Assembly: GCF_016086655.4 (NCBI RefSeq)
Contig: NC_052136.2
Location: 16,492,001-16,556,000, forward strand
Source of the DNA: Lepeophtheirus salmonis
Taxonomy: Eukaryota; Arthropoda; Copepoda; Siphonostomatoida; Caligidae
DNA length: 64,000 bases
Direction of reading: 5' to 3'
Shown piece after piece: positions 11,881 through 24,300 of the stretch (its first letter is position 1; each line of letters starts with the position of its first letter). The notes below the pieces were generated by a model. The model made no database searches and was not told where the DNA came from. It saw only the letters and a list, made by a program, of their open reading frames with translations. Made by a program: the position numbers and the translations under genes.

Positions 11881-12200
11881 GTTTTGAGAGGAGAGTAGAT
11901 TAGCTGTCATGATGTTTCATTAATTTATCTAAGGACAACTACAAGAGAAAATAAATTAAACAAAAATCAACTCCGTACCTAGGAAGACAAAGACAAAAAT
12001 GACTCCGTTGTGAATAAACATTTTTACTCTGAGTCCAACAAGGGCTTGAATTTATAACTACCCAAAAACAAATTGTACATACTACTCTCTGTCTTTCATG
12101 AGTACACGAACAGTTATTTACATTATACTTAGTTGTTCTCTCCTCAAGAATAAGAATAACAGTTTTAGAAAATAAAAAACAGTTAATTGTCATGTAGAAA
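11880..12200 (-). repeat. Interspersed repeat R5, longest copy
   Basis: Reverse complement landmarks are CTATTCTTGAGGAGAGAACA, GTACTCATGAAAGACAGAGA, CCCTTGTTGGACTCAGAGTA, CCTAGGTACGGAGTTGATTT and, at the far end, GACAGCTAATCTACTCTCCT. The same landmarks recur in fragments at 640-785, 40590-40700, 46560-46800, 47440-47600, 48230-48590, 48640-49110 and 51630-51830. This makes R5 the commonest repeat in the window. The minus-strand open frame at 11939-12193 is internal to it and shows no known domain. Confidence 0.6.
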
Positions 12201-13674
12201 ATTTCGTTGATTCGAAAATACTTCGAACTCTTGTTACTAATATTGTCTTCATAATTATTTTAAAGGAAATAAAAGTGTTGGTTAGTGTTGGATTGATTAC
12301 AAAATGAACAATCTAATTTATGCAGATTTCATATATATTTTTATAAATACTATAAGATCCATATTACTTCATCTCCAAAGAAATGGTATTTATATTTTTT
12401 AGCAATACATAGTATATATGTATTGGCTTTCTTTTTTAAGACTTTTCGCTCGCATAGGAAATACACTAATATATTTAAAATAAAATAATCACATGGCCAT
12501 GCTATGATATGATTATTGGTTCGTAACTACATTATTTACACATATGTCAACTTTAGAAAGGGGTTTTATAAAACTTTAACGCTTTGCATACATATTCTTA
12601 CGATCATGTTTTAAAGTATTGGTAACTTGGTAATAACAAAGATGTCTGTATTAGATGAATTTCACAAAAAAGAAAAAAAAATGTAAATATATTTCCTAAA
12701 GATAAATTTAATAAAATACCATAAAAATAGAGCAATAAATGACGATTTTTTAGCACAAAAATAAGACTCTCAGTGTTTCATAATTTTGAAGCACTAAATA
12801 ATATAGATTAACAATTTCAAACAGATGAAGAATACATTTTGCAAACATGCAATGAAGAATATATTCTTTAGAAATAATCAAAGTTAATGAACTCAGAAGA
12901 TTGATTGAAATTTCTACGCTAATTAATGTAGGTTCATAAATAACCTCCTAACAATCAATTTTTTATTGCAATATATCACATTCTAATTCTCTCGCTTCTG
13001 TTTTACCGTAAAAACAAGAATATATAATATACATCTTTAAAAATGGAAAGCAGGATCCTCACAAATTTAACAAACTCTTCAACCAAACACCTTTTCATGT
13101 AGATATAAATAAGATAGAATAACATAAATTCATCATTTGTTCAGACATTTAAATCATTGCATCGATGACCATGCTGAAGAATATTTTCCTTTACTCGGTG
13201 GTCATTGAAATCTGAATACTTACTAACTCTATAATAAATTAAGGTTGAGTGATTGAAATTAATTCATATTCCCATATATTTAAGTATAAAAAATTAGTAA
13301 CAAAAATCAAACCTGAGATCAAATCCACTGTTGGCCAGCAGGGGGACCTAATGACGGAGGACTACATCCACAATAGGTTAACTAATAAGGGAAGAATTGG
13401 CGGGAAATTTATAGGTGACAAGGAAATAGAGTATAAGCTTTTATGTTGGTGGATAGTGTCGTTTGTAACTACAAATATTTTTTGTGTAGTATGTCATAAA
13501 GAATCTTAATATTACCTGGATTTCCCCATTAAGACTTATATCACTTTGTTATATAGATATGTATAACATAGATATAGATTACTTTTCTAATAGATGGCTT
13601 TAGTAGATCTTGTGTTATAAAAGTGGGATTGGTTTATAAGATTTTGTAGTAAAAAACCTATTTATACGGTTTTG
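12201..13674. other. AT-rich region with one unidentified open frame
   Basis: The plus-strand frame at 13249-13509 (86 codons) has a less AT-driven central part, with TVGQQGDLMTEDYIHNRLTN around residues 27-46 and then KGRIGGKFIGDKEIEYK. That part looks more protein-like than its surroundings. I recognise no family, there is no partner exon I can defend, and the ends are AT-driven. It may be a scrap of a transposon. The rest is featureless. Confidence 0.25.
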
Positions 13675-13860
13675 AGATTGTTTGAGCGTGCCTCAAAGAT
13701 GAACATCAGAAAATAGAAACTACGCCATATTTTTACAGTTTATCCTCAATGAAGCATTAAACCAAGTAGTGAAACGCGACCGCTAGTCTGAGGAAAAAGA
13801 ATGGTGCAGCGTTATATATTTTTTCGTAAGATGTTACTTTTCATTTTCATGCCACCGGGC
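13675..13860 (+). pseudogene. Mariner-type 5' fragment, degenerate
   Basis: The nucleotide string TTGAGCGTGCCTCAAAGATG, followed by AACATCAGAAAATAGAAACT, aligns with TTGAATGCGCCTCAAAGGTG and ACACCCACAAAAAGAAAATA on the minus strand at 7540-7600. It continues with AACCAAGTAGTGAAACGCGA against GAACAAGTCGAAAACGCAAG. It is therefore a second, more damaged copy of the same transposase 5' end. Its own translation is broken by stops in every frame. Confidence 0.4.
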
Positions 13861-15780
13861 GGCCTTACATATATAAATTCCCCTTCAGTTGAGTTATTAA
13901 TTCGGTAAAGCTTGAATTACTTGAATTTAAATATAGTAATATGGATTATCACTATCCACGAAACCTCTGAAATTCATCTTTTTCATTTAGCTACTCAAAG
14001 GTTAATGTTTATAATTACTATTGTAATGCTTTGGACCTCAAGTAATGTCATTAACTACATGTTTGAGAATTGCAAAAAGTAAATAAGTATATTTCTGAAC
14101 GGCATCAAGTCGGCAAGTGTCCTTATTTCTTCGCCGAATAACGAGACGTTACTGAATTACTTCATTGTCGTCATATGGGATTCAACATGTCAAATTTTTC
14201 TCCGAGGCAGTTAGTTTATATTTCTTTTAGTGATGGATGATGTTAGATATTCTCCTCCTTGACGAAGGACTTTCTTGAGAGGAAGATGAAAAAAACCAAA
14301 ACTGAATCATCATCTATTGGAATGACTTTTCTGACTCCAACATTACTAGAACACTAGTTTCTCTAATTTCATAATACGAGGGATTATATCCCAACGAATA
14401 TATTAGTCACTATATATATCTACGATATCTTTATAATCAAGCACGCTGAGGTTTTCGAGGAAGAGTTATCACTATCAGCATAAGTGTACGGAAATATGAG
14501 GATATATCATATAGGAATTGATTTTTTTACCAAAGAAAATAAACTGATATCATACTATAAGAATATTGTAGATGATTTGGCCAGCTTTAGCTTTTATGTT
14601 ATAAAAAAATCTTGCCTTCCTGTATTTTTTGTGCAAATCCGTGTATAATATCAATATAACTTTAAATACTAAATATTTCTTCTTAATTTATATTGTTTTC
14701 ATATTTTGACTTCAAAAAGTAAAAATAATTCAGCTCACGAACCAAAGTAATTAATTACCTTCAAATTTGGAATTTAAAGTAACTTATGTGATGAAACTAA
14801 ATCCATATATTGAACATCCAATAAAATTATTATATAGACGGTTTTTAATAAGCTATATAAGATTTAAAAGGATAATGCAAAGTTATTTAAATTTATTGAC
14901 TTGAGAAATGAGTTTAATAGCTTTTGATTTTTTTCTCTATTCTTTGATAATTCATTTTTTAGAAGATATAATATATTTGAAACTTCTTGTTGGTTGTGTT
15001 TGATAGTTATTGTATAGTAATAAATATATTTTATTCTTGAATTTTTACTATTACTATTTATAACATATATTCTTTATTAATACTACATAGTTTATATTTA
15101 TGAAAGAAAAATTGAGCTTCATTTTCAAACCAAATAACTGAAATTCCTTTTCGAACGCAATTCATATCCAGTTTTTCTCTCAGTTAAGATGAAGACGAAA
15201 GATCATCATCATGGTATAAATGAGTTTCACACATAGTATCAAAATTATTTGATGTGCTTCTAACTATCAATAAAACCACAACTATCAAATCATCAAATTA
15301 AAATATTTTATTATTTAGCAGGTTATATTAGTTTTAAAATTGAAAAGTATAGTTCTCATTGTGAATCTTGTCTACATATGTTAAAAACAACAGAAAGGTT
15401 ACGATTACAAAATCACTAAAATTATAAAAAAGGCAGATCACACTGGAGATAGCCTCGTTTACTGTTCACATAAAGTAATTAAAAATTTTACCAATAGAAA
15501 ATGTCATCAGAAATTTACATCAATCTTGGTATAAATCTGAACAGAAGAATTTAGGTCCTAAAATTTAAAAAGTAAGCAATTTCATAATCAAAGACTTTGA
15601 TCACTCATTAAAGGATAAAGTAATGGATATAGTCATAAGATTAAGATTAGGAATATTTGCAAATACTTTAAAAAAAGAACAAGAAATTAGGTTAAAGATA
15701 ATGGTTAAAATATAGTTCTAAAAGTATAGCAATGAGATTGCCCGTTAATAAAATGAAATGAAAAAATAATTATTTTTATT
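13861..15780. other. AT-rich region, possible unidentified coding scrap
   Basis: At 14100-14215 the minus strand reads FSNVSLFGEEIRTLADLMPF after VESHMTTMK and a stop. This is more protein-like than random AT-rich DNA but matches no family I know. The remaining sequence shows only A/T runs and short frames. Confidence 0.25.
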
Positions 15781-15784
15781 ATGT

Positions 15785-16215
15785 CTAGTTAAATTTAGTT
15801 ATTCCAAATATTAGAATGCAGCGGACTTTAAGACTTTTATGGAGTCGAAGTTTTCCTTAAGTACAAAGGATTATGATACACTGACCATTTTGGAGGCGGG
15901 TCTGTCAATTTGGGCGTTCCTAAGACCATTAATAACTTTGTAGATGGATCTGATTAGACTAGAGAAAAAGTCATCAGATCTCTCATCACTAAAGTTAACT
16001 CGTTGCCTATAGAGCTGACAGAGGTAAAGAACTTATTTGCTTAGTCACACCAAGACTTAGCAAACAAGCTTGACAAGAGAATATCTCTCCAATACTGCAC
16101 ACAGAGACACAAAAATGTCTTAGAGGTGCTATGTCCATTGGTTGGTGCTGACTCGGCTAAAAACTACAGCCCCAACATCGAAAATAAGTCCGGACAGTAA
16201 AGCTATACCTTTTTA
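15785..16215 (+). pseudogene. Unidentified coding relic
   Basis: Base composition shifts towards 45% GC here. Protein-like segments appear in two frames: STKDYDTLTILEAGLSIWAF (from about 15857), then after a frame change VPKTINNFVDGSD, REKVIRSLITKVNSLPIELT, and NKLDKRISLQYCTQRHKNVL with EVLCPLVGADSAKNYSPNIE to about 16200. Two or three stops interrupt it. The composition and charge pattern fit an old coding sequence, probably of a mobile element, but no catalytic or binding motif allows a name. Both flanks return abruptly to AT-rich DNA. Confidence 0.35.
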
Positions 16216-16940
16216 AATGTTTGTATCAGATTACAATAACTGCAGAGTCTACACTCATCGTGAAACACTCATGGCGTGAAGTAGAGATCTTAGGCTATTC
16301 TGTACTTAATATAACATAGTTTGGCTGAGAGTATAGGGTCACATATTATTATAACATAATCTTCCCATTTATTTATAGCTTTCATAAAAATGTGGATTTT
16401 ATCTGGATTGGGATATTGCCTACGTCATTGTCTTTTTATACAATTTTTTGGAACATTCATAACCACATTTATGGACTAACATCTTTTAGTCGGATTGAAT
16501 TAGAGATGAAGAGACTACTTCAGTATCGCTATTGCATGGTGAGTAGTTCAAAACATAATTTATATTTAATTCCTTCGTATCTCCTTAGATAAATGAATTA
16601 TGATCACTGCGTTTCGTTGAAGTGGTCTACTTGCTCGAATTATCTGCCAATATTCTTGATCTTTGTTTCCAGTACCAAGTCTTGCCATGGAATTTTAAAT
16701 AGTGTACTCGAAGTATCCCTTACAGAGTATATATTAATCATATTATACTGGTAGCTCGTGATACATTTGATCGTATAATGTTTTAATATGCATGTATTCA
16801 TAATAGATCCAGTAAATACTAAATAGAGATGTACGAGATATCCAAGTTAGTAAAAACTAAATAAAAACAGTATTGGCAGTAAACTAAAACCACTTAAGAA
16901 ATAAATTAAAATTGACAAATGCCGATTTCTTGATTAAAAT
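16216..16940. other. Region with one unassigned open frame
   Basis: The plus-strand frame at 16392-16592 is AT-driven apart from GLTSFSRIELEMKRLLQYRY, and no family is recognised. No other signals were seen. Confidence 0.25.
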
Positions 16941-16952
16941 ATTTATTTATTA

Positions 16953-17252
16953 TCATTGGAGATTGATGAGTTGTAGATCTTGTACATAGTATGCAGGTTC
17001 TTTATGAGACGATTCTCTCCGATGGCGATACATGTATGATGTGAGTATCTTCCCATAAAAATAATTTGATGAAACTGATCCAGAAATAATCAGGTCTTCG
17101 ATACTAATAAGTACATTATGAATGAGAAAGTTAATTAATCTGAAAATATAACAAAAACTAGATAGTAAATTATTTTTGATACTCATACAATGCAGCTCAT
17201 TCTTACAACGTAACAACGGTTTGAGGCATACTTGATAATTCAATTTGAGCTC
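16953..17252 (-). CDS. Candidate two-exon 3' gene end (hypothetical)
   Basis: On the minus strand a frame can be built from an exon at 17252-17207 and an exon at 17139-16953. They are joined across a 67-nt interval (17206-17140) that starts GTAAGAATG and ends TTTTTGTTATATTTTCAG, matching donor and acceptor consensus. The upstream exon is itself preceded by CTTAACTTCCTTTTGAG, a plausible acceptor. Spliced, the frame runs from about IELSSMPQTVVTL through EDLIISGSVSSNYFYGKILT to EPAYYVQDLQLINLQ and a TGA, followed at once by AATAAATAAA. No domain is recognised. Read without splicing, the region is a single 96-codon frame, so the intron is optional. In AT-rich DNA such signals also arise by chance. 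Confidence 0.25.
   Translation of the reverse strand, partial: ELKLNYQVCLKPLLRCKNELHCMSIKNNLLSSFCYIFRLINFLIHNVLISIEDLIISGSVSSNYFYGKILTSYMYRHRRESSHKEPAYYVQDLQLINLQ
17140..17206 (-). other. Candidate 67-nt GT-AG intron
   Basis: The minus strand carries GTAAGAATG at the 5' side, a possible branch sequence (ACTATCTAG) and TTTTTGTTATATTTTCAG at the 3' side. The reading frame is kept across the junction whether or not it is removed. The call rests on splice-site consensus alone. Confidence 0.25.
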
Positions 17253-17835
17253 CTCAAAAGGAAGTTAAGAGTTTTCATTAAGGTCCAAGTCAACCCATGA
17301 TATCGTTCCCCTTATACTCAACAATTCAATTTCCATATTCCGGACCTTCTATGAGCATCTTCTAAGAGTCAAATCTATTCCACATCATATTAACTCCTCT
17401 AAATTATCTTTCTAAACAATAACTAAACAGTCCCTCTAGCAGACAAAAAAACCTGTACATCATGACATTTTTCAGCTGTTCATGTTTTTTTTTAAATTTT
17501 GCAAGTCATGTATATAATAATGATCAATATAGTTGGAAAAAATAATATATTTTGTACCTTGAGTTTTATACTTATTCTTAAGGCAATTTGCATAATATGA
17601 TTAAATCTCCATCATCCTTGTAAGTCTATTTTTTATCTTGAAGTTTAAATAAAGTACTGGTAGATTGTACATACGAGTTCATATCATTAAAGAAATTAAA
17701 ATGAAATAGTCATATAATTTATGGCCTCTTTTTGAGTTAAAGTCCCAAAAAATGGACTCATAGACTTCTTCTTATAAATGACATCACGACTTCTAAAGAA
17801 CATAATCTTTGTTATGCTAAAATGGGCTTCAACTA
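17253..17835. other. AT-rich spacer, nothing recognised
   Basis: This interval lies upstream of the candidate minus-strand gene end. I looked for further minus-strand exons at 17270-17480 and found possible acceptors but no frame that joins cleanly. Confidence 0.35.
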
Positions 17836-18115
17836 TTTTTGAGACTCGGTTCGAGACTTATTTTTTTCCAGTTGGTCCTACGAGATTTTTTCTTGACCGA
17901 TACGTCACTTGAGACTACGGTCGGAAACCGTGGACGGAAATTTAAATATTAAACTGACATTTTTTTTGTATAAAAAGACCCATTTTCTTTTGTGAAACAG
18001 AATTTTTCTATATCCAAAACGATTTTGGACATATATAGTTTTGTCTTACAAGACTGTCATGGTCTTAGACATACATATCTAAGACTTTTAGACCGAAACT
18101 AGCCTTAAAGTAAGT
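17836..18115 (+). repeat. Interspersed repeat R6, copy 1
   Basis: It shares TGAGACTCGGTTCGAGACTT-like and ACCGTGGACGGAAATTTAAA-like words, a pyrimidine-rich middle, TACAAGACTGTCATGG and TTTAGACCGAAACTAGCC with 25385-25660 on the same strand. Similarity is low to moderate and the boundaries are uncertain. Confidence 0.4.
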
Positions 18116-18567
18116 ATTTAAAATATATATATACATATATATATATTTAATAGTTAGATATGGAAATATCTTTTATATGTTCAGCTCCGGTTAAAAATCA
18201 ATCTTTATAATGCCTATTTATAAAGGAATAAAATGAAAATATACAAAAAGTTTAATTAGACACACGAAAGCTTTAGTGTGTTCTAAAATGGTAATTTAAA
18301 ACCTACATTTAAAAAACAATTACACAGAAACAGGTTGAGCCAAGGAGACGTTAGTCCCTCACTTAAAAAAATTATTCTACTCCATTTATAAATTCATTTT
18401 GGTTCCCCGCATTCTTGGTCTTGAAATAGAGGCCAATTTTTGAAAGTGATTATTTTGATTCGGTCTCGAATCTTATTTGCCTTACTGCCAAGACCAACAA
18501 GGAAAATTAAAGTTTTGCATTTTTTTTTTAAAAGATTAATTTTTTTCTATTGGTCTCAACTTAAGGT

Positions 18568-18790
18568 GAGTTACCACATCTATCGTGTGTGTTGCATGTA
18601 CAAGTATACGTGTGTATATACATATATATATGATATCGGGAGAAAATTTTCTCTCTCTGAGACTTCCATTAATCAACTAACAAGAGTTAGTTAATACAGG
18701 TTATTACATCTATCATGTGTGTACACGTATACGCGTACATGCACGATAAATTTGGTAACCAGCCTTTCATGTATATAAATATATACACGT
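18568..18790. repeat. Local duplication with alternating purine/pyrimidine tracts
   Basis: TTACCACATCTATCGTGTGT (18571) and TTATTACATCTATCATGTGT (18701) begin two related segments about 130 bp apart. Each is followed by a long alternating purine/pyrimidine tract. The tract at 18714-18745 is strictly alternating for 32 nt and includes GTACACGTATACGCGTACAT. The first is at about 18604-18632 (GTATACGTGTGTATATACAT). Such tracts can adopt left-handed Z-DNA. Confidence 0.5.
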
Positions 18791-18809
18791 ATACGTTTTT
18801 AAAAGGCAC

Positions 18810-20835
18810 AAAAACAACCTTATATGTTAGTCATACGAGTAATTCAATGCTGTATAGCAATAGCTTATAGTTAGGTTTGTCAATTCTAAACACTTTTGGA
18901 ATGTAAAAAAAAAAAAATGATCGCCCTTAGAATTTGAAGAGCTGTAGGAAAGCAGATAACTTGTAAATAAATCTAACTATTTTAGCGACAAACAGTATTT
19001 TGTAGCTAATGAGGATATAATCAGAAATTCTACTTGATCATTACCATACGCACACTTGGTTATTTAAACTTAGATAGCCTCTCTTCAATAATTAAAAGTA
19101 ATTATAACAGCTTTGGAAAGTATAAATAAAAAACTACACAAAATTTCGCATGCGAATAAATGCTGAGAATTTACAACTGTCTACTTATATGTATAATCTT
19201 GAAGTCAAGTTTCAATTTTGAAGTTGCAGAATGTTTCAATGCATCATATTGATACAAGTATATATCATTAATTTAATTAAATGATTGTATAATATATAGA
19301 ATTACAAAAGTTAATATACATACATATTTGATGTATGTATCAACAATTATTAAGTCTATCTCAAAATAAACATGATGAGTAACATTATCCCTTCAATTTG
19401 TTGTATGATACTAACACAATTTATTTAATTAGGCTGAGAAAGTTCAATCAGATATTTTATACAAACAGCGTCGACATTTGGCCGAGTTACATTTAACACA
19501 TGGGAACTAAGGCCCCAAGCTGAACAAAGAAAAAATATATTATTATTATTTTAATTCATTTTATGGGGTGGAGTCCCCATAAGACTTTTTAATGCATTGC
19601 TTTGCTTGAAGTGTATTTATTTCTATGAAGAAACTGTGTAAATTTAAAATGCGATTTTTTTGGTCCATTGTTTTATAAATATAAACAGTAGCAGAAAAGA
19701 TCATGAAATTTTGCCAGCTGTCTTTTGAAGCTGGTGACTAATTGAAAATTAGGTGAGAAAAAAAGTACCTTTACTGTGTGAATACGGGACTTTTCAATCA
19801 AAGTGTTTCATAACTGTATGGTTGATCAGACTTAATGAAGTGATCCTTGCTTGATATGTGTTGTCACGATACTAATATTTTTGTACGGGAACATCAATTG
19901 GTTTTGCTAATTTTGGTACTTTTCAATACTTTTTCGACTAAAAATGTATGAAAAAAAAAAAGAAGCTCTGTAGGATATTTCCATGTTCTTGCAGAATGAT
20001 TTGTAAGATTTTAGTTTGGGATGGTGATTAGCTTAGAAATTTGACAACTTTTTTAGAGAGAGTAAAATATGATTTTTATCAAGAATAGTTAAAAACATCG
20101 AAGTACACTATTGTCTAATCCTGTTAATCTTTCTTGATTTATTATAATGTTTAATTGAGCTTTTTTTAGATGTGCGTGGTGATCATTATTATGAGATATA
20201 CAATTGGGAAATAAGCCAATTTCGGAAGATGATGGAAAACATTGGAATCCATTATATTTTACCGATTTGTAAGGATCAACATCAAGATTATACGTGAGAA
20301 AACCAAGAAACCTTTTTCTGCGAGTCAATATTTTTTATTTTCCCGCAAAAAACCCAATTTGAACCTACTTTATAGTGAAAGAAAGATTCCACATATTAAA
20401 TTTTACTCCTTGTCCCTTGTTCAGCTTGGCGTCAGACATTCCTTCGTGAAAGGGCATGGCATAACACTCCTAATTATAATATATGGTACATATAAGTTAT
20501 AACAGTGAAATTGGACAACTTTTTCATGGAGAAGTAACCCACATTGTGGACTCCTTATACAAACAATTCAGTCCCGTGATGGAAATAGTCTTGAATAACA
20601 AAAAAGATAGCTATTTTTTTATGCAAATGTACTTAAATCTATTTTAGAAGCATATAAACTCAGACTCTAGAAATTTAAAAATTAGCCGTATTGATAGAAA
20701 AAAGTAGATTTGTACCTATACCAAAATTAGAAAAACAAATAGGGTCTAAAGTTTTAATTTATGTTTGTATTAGATTTGTTGATTGAAAAAATATTTAGGA
20801 AATGCTGTAGTGTTATTAACTTTTGTTTCTGAATA
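18810..20835. other. AT-rich region with unassigned open frames
   Basis: Overlapping frames occur at 20242-20502 (plus) and 20089-20328 (minus). The minus frame has a varied composition (YNLDVDPYKSVKYNGFQCFP and then SSSEIGLFPNCISHNNDHHA) and is preceded by TTGACTCGCAG, a possible acceptor, but no family is recognised. Near 20420 a balanced patch (TCAGCTTGGCGTCAGACATT) looks like a transposon scrap. Nothing firmer can be said. Confidence 0.25.
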
Positions 20836-20865
20836 TGCAGGGACGTCTGCAGGATAATATAAATA

Positions 20866-20897
<32 letters not shown>

Positions 20898-21352
20898 GGG
20901 GGAGATTAGAAAAAATTGAAGCAAATAATTTTGAAATATTAAGTTTTTTGAAAAATTTATTCAAAAATCAAGAGCCATTCACAAAAAATTAAATTTTCCA
21001 AAAATAATTATTAATATTAAATATTTTGGAAAAAAGTTGAAAAGTCCAAAGAAATTTATATCAAAATTAATCTTATGAAAAAAAAATTCAAAATTTTCAG
21101 CTGTTTAAAAAAATTCAAAAATCATATTGTAAATATTTAATTTTTCGGAGGAACATTTCCAAAATTTATAGCTATTCACAGAAAATTAAATTACTAAAAT
21201 TTTTTGTGAAAAATTGAATTAAATTTCAAATTTTTTCAGAAAAAAATTCAATATTGAATTTTCTACTGTATAAAAAAAATTCCTTAATTTTTTTTGTTGG
21301 AAAGGGCTACAGCCCCCTCAGGCAAACCCCTTGCGGACTCCCTTGATATGGT
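20836..21352 (+). mobile_element. Foldback/MITE-like element with AT-rich internal array
   Basis: Its ends are imperfect inverted repeats. The left end reads ATATGCAGGGACGTCTGCAG (from 20833) and the reverse complement of the right end reads ATATCAAGGGAGTCCGCAAG (ending about 21347). Inside, after a T29G5 run (20869-20902), comes about 380 bp built from variants of AAAAATTCAAAAATTTAATT. A GC-rich cap with GGGCTACAGCCCCC follows near 21304. It has no coding capacity, so it would be non-autonomous. An inverted relative lies at 26970-27375, and the end sequence CTGCAGACGTCTCTGCATGA recurs near 47333. I saw no convincing target duplication. Confidence 0.55.
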
Positions 21353-24300
21353 TCCTTTACGACCGAATATATTCTAAAATATTCGCAAATTGGGAATTTA
21401 TTGTAAAGACTTAAAAGACCAATCATGGATCGGACGATGATTTATAAAAGGTCGTTTTCGTGTTCGTCACCTACAGTAGTAATAATAAACGGTATTTAAA
21501 ACTCAGGAAACGTCATGATTTGAATTTTTATTTCGATATATTATTATTGCACTTCTTATACTTTAAGAAAATAATTTAATCCTGGTTTCCTACATGTTGG
21601 AGTCCCTCACCTTGAAACTAGTTATTTTATACTATTACCCTCACCTCTTTTTATTGGTTGACCATATGAAATAAAAAAAATAAAAATACATTTTTTATTT
21701 TTTTATTTGCATAAGTATCAGTGGAATCAGTAGTATGAGTCTATTCCGATATTTCAAAAAAGGCCGATTCTTGCCAATTCCGATGGATCGGTATACCCTT
21801 AGTAAAAAGTTTATATTAGAAAAAAGTATTGATAGTTTTTTATATTACTTTCAGTAAATTAATAAAACGTCATGGTGGATAAGCTTCTTTTTTTCCCAAA
21901 CATTCTTCAATTAGTTTGGGGTGAGCAAGTTAATTTTTGATTTTTTTTAGAATAGTGACAGATCAAATTATTTTTATTACTGTCAATTATACCTTCGTAA
22001 AGCTATATAAAAATCTATCAAAAGATATGAAATTTTTTTTCTTGTAGGATAAAGCCATCATTTCATACTCTGATCCCCTGTCAATTTAATTAAATATGTC
22101 GTATGCATAGAGAAAAATATATAAATTTGTAATGTAAATTGTTAACTAATATATTTATCACTTTCAATGGATATACGCAGATAACAGGTAATGAAATCAA
22201 AAATACTTTTTTTCATAAGTTTACTTTTATAGGACACTTTTGAAACTTCATAAAAAAAGGATTACAATTATTTTTTATGAAATTATTATTTTAAGTATAA
22301 CAACATCCTTAATATTTTTCTAAGCTACACCTTTTTTTTTGTCCATATATGTAGTGTTCAGATGAATGTGGATATTTGAGCCAAAAGTCATATTCTGTTT
22401 CATTTCAAATGATAATAAAACTACATATGTATACTTTTAATTACTTGAGCCTCTCTGGAGACCACAATAAATTTACAGATTTTCTCTTTCAATGTCGGGG
22501 AAATGTTTTTCACAAATATTTTTATTTTTTTGAATTCATTATACACAAGAAGCACAATGGAAATGTTAACGTAGTGAACTTTATGATAAAAAAAACAACA
22601 ACAACATAAAATTATATTTTATTAACCCTGCGTTAGTGAACTGGGGTATTATACACACCAAGATATATAAAATTACTTTTTATTCCTTTGAATCTAGATA
22701 TTACCCCCAATACTTTTCAGTATGCTCTAGAAGCATAAAAGTAAATTACAAATACAACTTTATTAATCCCAATAATGCATTGTTTAGTAGTTATTCGTAT
22801 ATTTAGCAATTTTTAATCAAGGTTTAGTAAATTTTATTCTTTGTTTTTCTAAAAAGATGGGTTGTACTGTTACCAAATTTTGAGCCAATTTTGGTTCCAA
22901 TACCGATTCCTTATTAAGAATTTCATAAGTAAATGACAAAATTATTTTATTTCTTTTATGTTTTTTTTATTAATTACGTATATGAAAAAAAAACAACATA
23001 AATTTATCAATTATAATTAGTTGTTAATAAATTTAAATTATAAAAAGGTTAACTATTCTCCATGCTCAGAAGTTAAATAATTTCTTCTGTACTCAAGATG
23101 ATTGAATCAATAGAATCGATTATTGAGCTTATTCCGAAAACCGATTCTAATTCAATGGTACAACCCAACTTAAAAGTCGTTCTTTTGTTTTTTCTTTTCA
23201 TATATTGAATTCTTCTTTTTCAATAAAATAACTGTCCCGAGTAGCTTTCTTATCTCTTTTAACCTTGATTGTCAAAAGGAAAAGGAAAATTTGAGAAAAA
23301 ACATGTTGTAGCCAGCCTTCTGTATTAATTGATATTTAGAGAATAATGATTAATTATTATTTACATTGAATTGATATTCTTATCAAAATAAGTAGAAAGG
23401 ACTGAGTATGAGATAAGCCCATGAATGAAATTAATTAATACAAAAATCCAAATCCTATATAATATTTTTTGAGTTCATAATAAGTAGAGGCAGCTGCTTT
23501 AAATCATACCATTGAGTCAACTTGTGAAAATGAATTAATACAGCTAACTGGAAAATACACCACATCTTTGTTTATAAAAAAAAAAAAAGGAGCTGTGTTG
23601 GGTATACAACGGTGGATGCAAAAGTTACATGCAATCCTATCAATTCGGGTCGGAACTAATTTGATTCCCAATTTGATTTTGCATTAGGAAATTAATATAT
23701 TAATATGATTTTTTTAATTTAATCTTTTTATTATAAGAATAACAAATTTACATGTTTCTAAAGCCCTTACACTCCTGTTACTACGATTTTTTTTTTAAAA
23801 AGAATGTATTTTTTCTCTAAATATCTTTCTTTTATTTATACAAGTATTTGAGCAAATTAATTGATATTTACAAATGAAAAATGAATAGAAAAGTTAAAAA
23901 TGATACAAAGTTTAAATATCATAGATATTATGATCCATCAACTCTTTGTCATGTATTTAAATAGGTTTTCTTTTTTACTCAGTTCACCAACCTTGTTATT
24001 AATCTAATATTTATTAAGGGAAAATTATAAGTTAAATTTCCTTAGACTTAATGAAATTTTTTCTTGCCCTCAGAGCCTTGTTTTTCGTCGGAGGCTAAGT
24101 TTAGGACGAGTCTTTTATTTAATTGTCAGCTTGTTCGGATTTGTTAGTTTATAATAAATCTTCAAAAGTTAGCAGAATTTATTTTTAAACAAAGTTATGA
24201 AACTAGCGTAGACCAATGCATCAAAATCCTTACGAATCAGTCTTTGTTGAAGTATCAAAATCGGTTATTGACCATAAAATAGTAAAAGAGAATAGATAAA

